A stretch of 64,000 nucleotides of DNA, taken from Adiantum capillus-veneris. Lineage: Eukaryota > Streptophyta > Polypodiopsida > Polypodiales > Pteridaceae. The translations under genes were made by a program, and so were the position numbers. Below, one piece after another: positions 51,071-61,164 of this stretch (positions within the stretch are counted from its first letter, which is position 1; the number at the start of each line of letters is the position of its first letter). The stretch covers positions 95,441,087 to 95,505,086 of the forward strand of contig CM043966.1 in assembly GCA_014529385.2 (NCBI GenBank), given 5' to 3'. The notes beneath the pieces were generated by a model. That model searched no databases. It worked only from the letters and a program-made list of their open reading frames with translations, and was not told the DNA's origin.

Positions 51071-51834
51071 ATTTTAGTGGGGAGAGAAATTTTGATGATG
51101 GTTGGAGACAAGGCGACGAAATGGCAGGCGTCGGGCGGAAAACCAATAAATTTCTGACACAAACCACTTCTATAGTAAACATACATTGTAATGCCACGTG
51201 ATTGTTGACGCCCCAATCAGTGGTTCCATGGGTCAAATTTTGCCAATTTTGGAGTTTTTTTAATTTCGTATTATTGAGTTTTTAAGTTTTTTCTAAAAAA
51301 TAGTACTATATAACTCAAAAGTCACAACTTGAAGTTCATATCTTGTTTGCACATTCGAGAAGATCCTCTTGAGCACAAACGTGCACACACTCATATCTTG
51401 CACCACATGGACGATTCACACGAGCAAACTGGCACTATGCACAACAATACCACCACAACCACTTACACCACAGAGAATCCGCAAGCAGAACCCCATGCAG
51501 AATCTACGGCTTCAAATACACATCCCAACCACAAGTGGATGACCAAACGTCCCAACTCGCTCCGAACACCCAAGAGCCACCCTAACCATCAAATCCAGAT
51601 GATTTAACCACCATGTGATATATTTTTGGAGATCTCGGAGAATCTAACCATGCCAATCACACACCTCTGCCACATCCCCCACAAATTTCATCTCTACACA
51701 GAGCCAAGCAAGAAACAAGAGCAACATAAGAAGAATATCGAGGTCCGCTTCAAAATTCGGTGCCCTCACCTGCTCCCACAGAAACTGGTGCTCAGGCCAC
51801 CACAAAAACCACGTCGCGAAAGTTTCCGCCGTGA

Positions 51835-52143
51835 ATCAAACAAAGAGTAATTAAGGTAATACCAGGCAACCCGGTTTCTAAAGCACGAGAGGCCAAGAGG
51901 AGGAAAAGAATGAGGGAGATGGAAAAGAAAGAGGAAGTTAAGAAGGAAGCACAAAGAGTGCAAGAAGAGGAAAAATACAGAGAGAGCAAGAGGAATGGCA
52001 GAGGGCCGAGGCTAAGAGAGCTCATTTGGCAAACTTACAAGCACGAGCAGAGGCAGAGAGAAAGGCAGCAGAGGATAGAGCTCAAGCCACCCAACAAGCA
52101 AAGGCTAGGAGCTCAAGGCCTTCAACCTCAAAGAGCTAAGTAG
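51835..52143 (+). pseudogene. Basic coiled-coil segment upstream of the CenH3-like ORF
   Basis: Open frame from 51835 with ATG at 51910 (MREMEKKEEVKKEAQRVQEE). It is Lys/Arg/Glu-rich, ends at a TAG (52141-52143), and lies in the same frame as the histone-fold ORF that follows. From about 51981 another frame looks more protein-like (EEWQRAEAKRAHLANLQARA, then Ala-rich). This is as if an AG had been duplicated in AGAGAG, and a second shift occurs near 52140. Either way this seems to be the long N-terminal tail of the same protein, now broken. Confidence 0.5.
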
Positions 52144-52590
52144 TGTGCAAAAAGACAAAAGGGCAAGGTGACACCTAAAGAACAACAAGCCCAAGAGGAG
52201 AGGAGAAAAGATTATAAAGATGATTCTCCTCAATGGGCCAGGCAGGCGGCTCCTCGACCACCACCAACAACACAAAAAAAGCATAGATGGAAGCCAAGCA
52301 CAATTGCTCTGCGGGAGATTCGAAAATATCAAAAGAGCACTGAGCCAATCATACCCAAAGCGGCCTTCTCTTGGGTGGTGAAAGAGATAATGGATGAATA
52401 TAGTGACTATGTTACACGTATACAACGTGCAACTTTACTGGCCCTTCAGGATGTCGTCAAAGACATTTCGGTGCAATTGTTTCAGAATGGCTTCTCCTGT
52501 ATGGTGCATGCTAAGCATGTAACATTGGAAAATACGGATTTAGCTTTAGCAATCAATTTACAAAAAGAAGGATGCCTTCATCAAACATAG
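52144..52590 (+). CDS. CenH3-like histone H3-fold ORF
   Basis: 148 codons open to TAG at 52588. After a Gln/Lys/Arg/Pro-rich tail (APRPPPTTQKK), residues match histone H3 from just before the αN helix to the C-terminus: HRWKPSTIALREIRKYQKST, then AFSWVVKEI, LLALQD, HAKHVTL. Three traits point to centromeric H3 rather than canonical H3. The αN/α1 wording (EPIIPKAAF) is one. Loop 1 (YSDYVTRIQRATLLALQ) is one residue longer than in H3. The tail is unrelated to ARTKQTARK. The domain is intronless and unbroken. No ATG precedes it in frame before the upstream TAG, so it needs readthrough, an upstream exon, or is a young pseudogene. The C-terminus ends NLQKEGCLHQT instead of RRIRGERA. Confidence 0.8.
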   Translation, partial: CAKRQKGKVTPKEQQAQEERRKDYKDDSPQWARQAAPRPPPTTQKKHRWKPSTIALREIRKYQKSTEPIIPKAAFSWVVKEIMDEYSDYVTRIQRATLLALQDVVKDISVQLFQNGFSCMVHAKHVTLENTDLALAINLQKEGCLHQT

Positions 52591-52766
52591 TTTATCCCAT
52601 GTACTCTCTCTTAATGAGATTTGTAATCTTTTCCTATAATATCAAATGTTGAATTTGCAATTGTTCAACTTTATTTTGTACATTGATGTTTTATAAGTAT
52701 TTGAATTGTTGTGTATGTTAAATTTAAGCTGACCACCATGGCACACGGCTCGTCGAACGGTGTCGA

Positions 52767-53103
52767 CATGCACAGAACCTCGAACATCCAACCATCAGGG
52801 GACTGAGGGGCATGTCTTGGTGATTCTTTTGTGAAATGGGGCGACCGGGGGGGGGGGCGTACGGGGTCAACCAGACCACAAATGACCATGGTGGTGCCGG
52901 GCGGGGTCGGATGGGGCAAAAAAAAGTCCTGCACGTCGTGATACACAGGGGATTTTTTTCCCCATCCGATCGCGCTGGGCGCCGCTGGTAATTTGTGGTC
53001 GGTTGACCCCATATGGCCCCTCCCTGTCACTCTGTATCGCAAAGAATCACCAAGACGTGTCCCTTGGCCGCACGGTGGCTACATGTTTAAGGTTTTGTGC
53101 ATG
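52767..53103. repeat. 337-bp foldback (imperfect inverted repeat)
   Basis: The two halves are reverse complements with mismatches and small gaps. Left-arm words CATGCACA, GTCTTGGTGATTCTTT, GGGGTCAACC, ACCACAAAT and TCGGATGGGG reappear in reverse complement in the right arm, in mirrored order. The arms are about 165 bp with almost no loop (centre near 52935), and the region is GC-rich in an AT-rich setting. It starts 177 bp after the CenH3-like ORF. It could be a MITE, a foldback transposon or a hairpin-RNA source. ORFs on either strand here are products of the palindrome. Confidence 0.85.
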
Positions 53104-53292
53104 TGTGCAGAAATAAAATTTATTGGACAATATGAATCAAGAAAAAAACAAGTACCGAATGTTGACAGAAATCGTTGAGAAAAATAATTATTATGTATTG
53201 ACTTGGATATTACATCATGGTCGACTAGTTTTTCGACGAATTACATCTGTGGATATGGGGTGAATGGCTGACTTGATTCCAAGGGAGAGGAC

Positions 53293-54300
53293 CTAGGTTG
53301 AGTGATTGCCTAGGCTCAAGGCGCAGTGGGAGAGGACCGAGCCTGAGTGCTTGTCTGTAAAGACATACAATGTTGCCTCTTGGTCCTCCAATATACATTT
53401 GTGAGCATTTAAGGTGAGAGAATCTTCAACGAGTATGGCAGTTAATGCCTTGCACTTTAGCAGCTCCAAAAAACCATTCTTGGAGAACTCTATGTGAACA
53501 ACTCTAAGAATGGATGGCCCCAAGTGGCTTAGGTAGTGCCAAAGCAAGCTATCCCTACGCATGGGCACGTTGCACGAAATCCAATACGTATTGCAAACTT
53601 ATCAACATGGTATGCCGTCTGCAAAGCATTTTAATTGACTTTTAAACTTGTAGTAAGGAATAATAGACAATCTACCAGGTTAAGAAATACGCTTTCTGAT
53701 ACGCTTTCATAGAAAGAGGCACATGATTTGATTTCCACAAGTGTACTTGCTACTGTTTGCACCAACTTCATTGGGGAGGAAAGAGAGGCTTGCTAGGAGA
53801 CCTTGGTCTTCAAAGTCAATTTGAAAATTGACTTTCTCTTCCTTTCCACTAGGATCCCTCATGCCCGCATAGATAGCAAGCACTGCGAGCAATTCATCTT
53901 CTCTGAGTCCTAATGTTTTGGCAATGTTGTCAAGGAACACAAAATGTGACGATCGTCCACCACCACTGCATGCAAAGTGAGAATTTGGAGGTCTGGACCT
54001 CCTCCAACACCTCATCTTCCTTTATCATCCGATCTTCCTCCTTAGTGGATGTGGGATCTTGCAAGAGGATGAGTGCCATAGATGCTTTAGTTTGCTCATC
54101 AATCTCTTTGATAACTTCATTTGATTCCTCCACATTGGTCACAGGTGGCCTTTTCCTTTGATTTTCCCTTATCCATGCCCTCAAGCACAAGTAAGACCAG
54201 AACCATGTCCCAAGAAATGAATTGGGTGCCTATGCACCCCATGCCCACATCTATGAGATCATCTTCATCCTCTGTCCTGTAGTCCCAGGCCTTTAATAAA
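53293..54300 (-). pseudogene. Broken minus-strand gene, possibly XPG/FEN-like nuclease
   Basis: Minus-strand reading pieces in order: DEDDLIDVGMGCIGTQFISW and LVLEGMDKGKSKEKA (about 54160-54260). Then FVFLDNIAKTLGLREDELLA, leading to VLAIYAGMRDPSG (about 53850-53950). Then RDSLLWHYLSHLGPSILRVV (about 53490-53555). The order of a V-x-EG block with following Lys, and an LGL-x-E-x-LLA-x-LAI-x-AG-x-D block, recalls the N- and I-regions of XPG/FEN/GEN1 nucleases. The central acidic motifs cannot be read, and several stops intervene. The assignment is tentative. Confidence 0.3.
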
Positions 54301-54559
54301 CCTCAACAAGTGAAACCAAAAGTTTTTGTTGGCCGCATAGAGATTGTTAACTGAGTCAATGTCAGTTAATAGAAGTTGTTAAAGACCAAAGATGTACGGA
54401 TGCACATCGAAGATGAATACAAAGAAGCAGTGAAGGTTGGAGTTGCACATTGTCCACATTTTTCCAAAATGGTCACATATTGTAAATTCCCGATTTATTT
54501 CAAGCCATTGTAATATTTTAAAGTGTTACGGGCTCAATGGGAGTTCCAAGTTGTAAATA

Positions 54560-55272
54560 ACATGTCAATTAGTGTGCCTAGGTGGCAGATTCAGTAAGTG
54601 GTGGAGCCCTAAAGGCCTTGGGCACCCGGACATTGCATATTTTTACCCTAGGTACATAAGGTAGTGTGTAAAGGAAATTGAGGTTCTCAAGCTCATTTGT
54701 TGAGAGCACTCTTTGGTGAGAGCTCTTGAGGTGTGTGGCTATGGAGTCCTTGAGCTTCTCCTTGCTCATGTGACTTGGTTAACACTAATCAATGCTTAAT
54801 TCTCTTTCACTATTCCTCTCTCATTCTTCTTGTGATTGCCTATGATGCTTACATTAGCTAGATTTTAACTAATTAGTGATTAATCCCTCTCTAATCTTGT
54901 GTGATTACCCTCTTTTGCTTGTGTGTGCATGTAGGTTTGATTGAAGTGTGTGTGCTTGCGATTAGTGTGTTGCATGATAGGATCAATGTTGTGTGCGTCT
55001 TGCAATCGTTAGTGTGTGTGATTGGGATTGATTAGAGGTGAAGAGAAGTGGATGTGGAGATTGTCTTTCACTATGGCTTAGCTCCTCCATAGGCCAAGAA
55101 GCCCACCTCGTAGAGTCAACAATTCGTGTTGCCATGATTAGCTCACTAATCGTATGAGTGTTTCCATGCCCTATCCGGGTAGCTCATCCCTCCGGATTGA
55201 TAATTTTGTTGGTCATTGGAGCTATACAATGATGGGACCCCCAACATTTGGCACTGCTATCGGGGACGATGG
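54560..55272 (+). repeat. Probable LTR end with tRNA-Asp-type primer site
   Basis: At 55253-55271 the sequence TGGCACTGCTATCGGGGAC, preceded by CCCCCAACATT, resembles the TGGCGCCGTTGCCGGGGAC primer site that Tat/Athila-type plant gypsy elements use for tRNA-Asp. By that reading 54560-55250 is LTR and the following 3.3 kb is leader. The left LTR boundary could not be fixed and no matching 3' LTR is in the window. Confidence 0.45.
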
Positions 55273-56904
55273 CTTACGCTAGTGTAATTGTGGCATAATC
55301 AGATGTGTTTCCTTACTAATTTCACTTGTGTCTTTATGTTTTTTTGGATTTTGGATGTGTGTGCATGAAGCAATGTGTTCATTATTTCCTAATTTGTCAC
55401 CGTATCTTGCCAATTGTGTGTTTACATACTCTAATTTCATACTAACCCCTTGCTAATTTCACTATTTTTTCTAACCTACACACTAATTTGCTATGAAGTC
55501 TTCATTGGAAAGGTAATCAAGGTGGTATTCTCAACTTCCCTAGAATCTAAAGATGTGTAAAATTGTGTAGAGACTCCACCATGATGCAACACAATGTTGA
55601 TGATATGTTGGATTGAAAATTTTTCGATTATTCGTTTTCATGCCGTCGTAATGTCGAAAATTTTAAGATTTGGTGGCATATGAATTTCACAAGTTTCAAT
55701 TGCTAATTGGTGATTGTACATTGCTAATTGGGTGTCTAATTGAGCTAATTGCATGCTTGAATGGTCAATTGCAAGTGTGTGTGCACTAAAATCAAGTGTG
55801 TGTGCATTCCAATTGAGTGTGTATATGTCTAATTTTAGGTGTGTGTGCACTATTTTGCCCATGTTTCTGCACCTAGAAATCAATGTGTGCTTAATGATTT
55901 TTTAATTGTGATGATTGATTTGTGTTGTGGTCATACCCAACTAGAGATTTGTGAAATCACATTGCAATTTCGACAAGATTAACCCTTTTGTGTGCGCACT
56001 TAAAGATTGGTTAAAACTGCCAATTATTAGTGGGTGTGTTTGTGCCTAAAACGTGCTTATTATGCATGATTAATTCAATTTTGATTGCACATTTGATGTG
56101 TGTAATGGTTAATTGCTGCGTTTTTGAGTTCAAAATAGGGATTTACACACTCTAAATTTGTCAAATTTTGACCCAATTTTGTCGATTTAATTGCCTAGTT
56201 TGCATTTTATTGATCAAATTATTTGCCAATTCAATTGATGTGATTTTTGTGATTTTATTGGGCTGCACTAATCCCCTATGTGTGGAGAATTTTTTTTAAA
56301 AAAAGTATTTTTCAGATAATTTTTACAATCTTTTGCTAATTTTTGCATAATTCCGTTAAAAATTGATACCATGTGATCTTTAAGATCTATTTTGAGTGCA
56401 TATTTATGGCTTCATTTTGAGCGCATTTGTGCCCTCCTTGATCGAGTTTTGAGAGTTTTGCTATTTTCGGGGGTTCGGTTATTGGTTTTGTCGTAAATTG
56501 CATTTTCGGTAAAAACTCCTATTTTTGGTTTGCTTATGCATGCCAAAAGTGTTTGATTGTGATTTCCAATGATTTTTACAGATTTCTAGAATTTTTGGAT
56601 GATTTTTTGTGTCCTTGGGTGATTTTCGGCGTAATTTTGGCATTTTTGGTCGTTTGAAAATTAAAAGAAAGCAACTCTCAAGCTTCAATGCCTGTCTTTT
56701 CCCACTTTGCCTTTCGGCGCATCAACTCTCCTCGTTAGATAGATCTTTATGGTCTCTTGGATAGTTTCCTACGACGTTAAAATAATCTTCTTCTTCCTTC
56801 TTCATCTTCTTCCGTCCGTCGCTTTCTCGCCACACGGACTCTCACTCTCTCTCTAACTCCCTCTTTCTCTCTCTCGAATCGCGATAATTAACACTATCTC
56901 TCAT

Positions 56905-56969
<65 letters not shown>

Positions 56970-58600
56970 CGCTTCGTACGGTGCACTAGGCCCGGATCCC
57001 TACTTCCCGTGATTAACGTGCCTTGCAAGTCAACACACACGCACACATTTATCTCTCTAACTTTCTCCTCTATCTGCGTGAACGTCGTCAACCGCCAGGC
57101 ACACACACAGGCATGAATGTACCCCTACACACACAATTCATTAAGCTACAAGAAGAAGAAGAAGAAGAAAAAGGAACCTCTCTTTCTCTCTTTCCTCAAC
57201 GGCTGCGCGCTGCTCGAGACTTGTCTTTTTCCTTTTTTTTTGTCATTAACTTTTTTATTCATTTCATTTCTTTCTTTTCAATTTCATTTCATTTCGTTTT
57301 CATTCACTTTAAATTTCATTTCAATTCAATTTCTTTTTCCTTTCTCTCAGTTTCATTTCATTTATTTGTATATTAATTTTAAAAAACACAAAAAACCTTT
57401 AAATATCACAAAAAAATTAAAAATTCCAAAAAAGGTTTTAAACTTTATAAAAAATTTGGAAAACTCATTAATTTTTTTTATAAAAAAAAACCTTATAGAA
57501 AACCAAAAACTACACTAGTAAAACCCTAAAAATTGTAGAAATTTCATAAAAGCTCAAAAAATTCATTAAAAATTAAAAAATTGACCGAAAAAATCACAAT
57601 AAACCATAAAAATTTTAGAAACTCTTCAAACATATCATAAAATTACAAAATTCACAAAAAAATTAGAAAATTATATCAAAATTTTCTTAAAAATAAAAAA
57701 AATTTCAAAAAATTTAACAAAAATCATAAAAAAACTAAAAAATTTAGAATTTCACAAAAAATTAATAAAATTAACAAAAGTCGTTAAAAGAGTCAGAAAG
57801 AGGTAGAAAAGCAAAATCACGCACCGCAAACCATACAAAAGCCAGCAAGTAAAAAAAAAAAAAGCAAAGCCGAGAAAATTACACACCGTAAAGCGAACCA
57901 GATCAGTAGAAGAACAACTGAAAACGATCATCTAAAATGGGTTTGAGAGGCAGACAAATTTCAAAATTTTGCATGTTAGAAATGGGTAGGTGCAAGCAGT
58001 TGCATTGAAAATTAAGCTTCTAATCGGACGAATAGAGGCACCAATCACAGTGGATTGCAGATTATGCTATTCAGAGCCCATATTTTCATCATTTCAAAGG
58101 CCTGGATCAATTCTGATACTTTCAAGCTAGAGTTAATCAACTCTTGTGAGTCTGAAGAGCAATCAACTGCAAAAGTGCTTTGCCACAAGCAGTTTTATCA
58201 AACTGAACAGCAAAAATTCTGCTAATCAGCACCAGAATCTGCTAGGAGACAATATTTATTGAACCAGCCAACATGGACTCAAGTCGAGCCAAGAGTTCAA
58301 GTACAGCAGAGAAAGCTGGTAGCAGTGGCAACATCGGTACAAGTGCAACAGAGTAGATTTTACAGCTATATGGCTACAATGGGGATAAATTTTTGTACAC
58401 AGATACAAAAGGTCATAGGTATCTTATGAGCAGTAAAAGAAGCACAGGAGCCAAGATCTTATTAATCAGAGTAAAGCCATATTTAGATAACTCTTAGAGG
58501 TTCACAGACTTCCCGGTATTGCAAGCTCAAAGATGAAGTGCAGATAGAAGTGTAAAAAATTGACCAAAGTGGTTATCTAGAAATCTGCACAAGTCAGTAA
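55273..58600. other. Long AT-rich leader-like stretch without genes
   Basis: No supported ORF. It contains a (CT)n tract at 56909-56966 and a T-then-A-rich low-complexity block (57230-57800) built from TTTCATTTCA and AAAAATTC-type words. From about 57900 the composition becomes CAA/AGA-rich, like the gag-like ORF that follows. Confidence 0.5.
56909..56966. repeat. (CT)n microsatellite
   Basis: About 58 bp of perfect CT repeats. Confidence 0.97.
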
Positions 58601-58609
58601 AACATACAG

Positions 58610-59656
58610 TTGGTGCATATGCAATCAGGGTCATTGTACATGGATTACAGTGGTCAAATCTATAATCGAGAACCAGAATTGCAAGATCCAAGAGATCAAC
58701 CAATAGAAGCAAGTCTAATTGGAGAACCGAGTCAAAGACGACACAAAGGTCAAGATGGAGCAATCTACAGCTTGATGCTCAGAGTTTTAAAAGAAAATGT
58801 CGACAACTTGGCAAGCATAAAAGTTGAAACTTCTCAGCTAGAGCTTGACATGACAAAGGCAGTTGAAATACCACCAGTCATGGCATATTGCTCAGATTCT
58901 AGACGAAAAGGTGGACATTTTTCTGAAGATTGTCAGAGAAATCCAGACAACAAGGACACATCAACTACCAAGCAAGGTATAGAGAAAATTGGAAATGCAA
59001 ATCTCGATGTAAGTGCATTTAGCTCATCGCTTTTAATGCAATCACATGATTCTGCATTACCATTAGAAGCACCAGTAAAAACATTGCAAGTCCAAAATCA
59101 GCTTAAAATTGATTCTTTGAACAACAAATTCTTGCATGAATTTGGTCAAGGTGTCCAGATATCACTAAATGTTGAAAAGATTGTTAGGTTTGCAAATGAT
59201 TCTGCATCCACACCCACAAGTGTGCAATCATTCACGAGTCTAAGGGACACATCAAACAGAATGCTATTAGCATTGTATGGTACACATAATTCATATGCAC
59301 ACTATGTAGACCAAAATGTTAAACTGTACAAAAAGGATCAATCAGTGTTTGAACAGCCCACATACCAGCTCATAGAAGTGAGTTCAGTGATAGATAAGAA
59401 AGGATGGTTCATTTCAGAGGAAAGTATTTATTATAGCCCATCCTCTCTAGAGATGAAGGATATTACCCGAGTAAACCCAAAAATTTGTTTAGAGCCAAAC
59501 TCTCCTCCATCAGAAATCAAGCTTCGAGGTTGTGACCAAACGAGCATGTACTTTGACCAAAAGAGTCGTAGATATAGACGAGAGTCTAGCATCTATGATG
59601 TCTTGCGTCCTAAAACCACAGAAGCTCATATCATAGGAGACCCATGGGATAGATAA
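58610..59656 (+). CDS. Unidentified 348-codon ORF, gag-like
   Basis: Longest unbroken frame in the window outside the recognised transposons. No clear family. The N-terminal third is charged and Gln/Arg-rich (EASLIGEPSQRRHKGQDG). Residues near 100-120 read YCSDSRRKGGHFSEDCQ, which looks like a CCHC zinc knuckle with the second Cys replaced by Ser, suggesting a retroelement gag. The C-terminal half is rich in Ser, Asn and Tyr with no recognisable domain. It follows a putative Tat-type LTR and leader. Low similarity to known gags and the absence of adjacent pol leave its nature open. Confidence 0.4.
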   Translation: MVHMQSGSLYMDYSGQIYNREPELQDPRDQPIEASLIGEPSQRRHKGQDGAIYSLMLRVLKENVDNLASIKVETSQLELDMTKAVEIPPVMAYCSDSRRKGGHFSEDCQRNPDNKDTSTTKQGIEKIGNANLDVSAFSSSLLMQSHDSALPLEAPVKTLQVQNQLKIDSLNNKFLHEFGQGVQISLNVEKIVRFANDSASTPTSVQSFTSLRDTSNRMLLALYGTHNSYAHYVDQNVKLYKKDQSVFEQPTYQLIEVSSVIDKKGWFISEESIYYSPSSLEMKDITRVNPKICLEPNSPPSEIKLRGCDQTSMYFDQKSRRYRRESSIYDVLRPKTTEAHIIGDPWDR

Positions 59657-59686
59657 TATCAGGGCAAAGATAATGTTATTTATAGC

Positions 59687-60750
59687 TTGACTTGGGGAAT
59701 AATTTGTCATGTTTCACGGAGATACATAGGAAAGTATGCAGAAGGTTTACAGATGCCAAATACCCAAAGTGTGTCTTCACAGTCCAAAAAGGTGAGACTA
59801 AACCAGAGCCAAACAATTTTGAACTCTTACAATGAAGCAAGATATAGTGATCACCCTAGGAAGGGGGGAGTTGTAAATCCATCAAGCTCAGCTTATATAC
59901 CAAGAATAGCAATGTTAGTTAGATGCCCTAGAGCCTCTAACCAACAGACCCCTTCAAAGAAAAAACCATTGAAAGATCATATGGTTGTTGGAAGTTTTCA
60001 ATTGACCCAGGTTCCATCATAGTCTACAGACAAATGCCTCTATGAAGATCATCACGAACAAAAGTTTCAGCTGATTTGCACAAGTCAAGGTCAAAAGTCA
60101 AGAAATCCAATTGTGTTTAAACAGTTACATGTGATCAAGCTTATATATGCATATCAAGATGCAGATGGCAATGAATATCAACAGGTTCATGACCTTGTAC
60201 AAACCCATATGGATGGTACGACTGAAGTCAAAGACTATCTGAAGATGATGTAAAGCCTCAAGCTGCCAAAACAAGTAACAGAAAAGTTAAAATCAATGAA
60301 AGCTAAAGTCCAAAAGGATACACAAAGGTCACCATCGAAATCTCCTCTGAAAAGACAAATTCTGCCAGAAAGTATAGTGGATCTATTAAGATCAAAGGTT
60401 ACTCAGATGTAGATAGATAATGTTCAACAATTGCAAAAAGGTGCAATCTTACAGCCAATTGAGTCGACATCAATGGAAGCAGTTGGTCAAAGCAAAGAAA
60501 ATGCAGATAAAGCTCAACCAAAGGACACAACCCCTACTGAGACGATCAAGTGCAGAGGTGGCATTATATCTACTATCCGTTTTCACCTTGCAGAGTCGAT
60601 ATATGCTCTTGTTATGCATACATTAGGAAATTTCGGAGGTCATTTGGAGGGCCTTCTAAGAAAATGTATTTTTTGCACTCTCTCTCTAGAAAAAATGGCA
60701 AATAAAAGAGCTGGGTCTTTCATAGTAAAACTTCAAAAAGTGTACTTTAA
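59687..60750 (+). pseudogene. Degenerate continuation, with copia-gag scrap
   Basis: Short frames (59687-60022 and 60431-60754) of similar Gln/Lys-rich composition continue the preceding ORF. 60556-60621 is nearly identical to 21147-21212 in copia G and encodes the same FHLAESIYALVMH gag piece. No complete domain is present. Confidence 0.4.
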
Positions 60751-60820
60751 GTAGATTCCTTACTCTTCTGAACATTCATTCGTAGTGATTGAGGGATAAT
60801 CCTCTTTTCAGTTGCATTGA

Positions 60821-61126
60821 ATGAACAACGTCAATATGGAGGGAATGAGGCTAACATGGAGGGACGAATCCGCAGCCGCTATTCACTTTCCATTAAACCT
60901 GCACATTTGGCTAATGGCGCACTCCTCAAATGGCACAAATGTTACCCAGAAACGAGCCAAATATCACCTTCACATTGATTTGGACAATGAGTACCAACCA
61001 TTGATTAAGCGCAGTAAAACAAACACACATATACCTCCCGCCTCCATAGACACGCTCAGAGCTCAAGGAGCTAAACACATAGATATCTGGACGAGAGGCT
61101 CTCTCTCTACCCTAAGAATCCAATAA
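60821..61126 (+). other. Short ORF just upstream of the transposase gene
   Basis: 101 codons with ATG at 60821. Composition is unremarkable apart from two short basic patches (QKRAKYHLH, LIKRSK) that could be nuclear-targeting. The overlapping frame continuing into 61165 is the better candidate for the transposase N-terminus, so this may be a 5' exon or noise. Confidence 0.3.
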
Positions 61127-61164
61127 CTAATGCGTCTCCACCGTTTGTCAATCCTACAAGCTTA

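Noticed and set aside
52144-52590. Canonical histone H3 gene
   Set aside because: No ARTKQTARK tail, loop 1 is one residue longer, and the C-terminus is altered; the CenH3 type fits better.
52671-53042. A 123-codon minus-strand gene in the hairpin region
   Set aside because: The frame is generated by the palindrome; the plus strand gives a mirror-like peptide (53010-53100).
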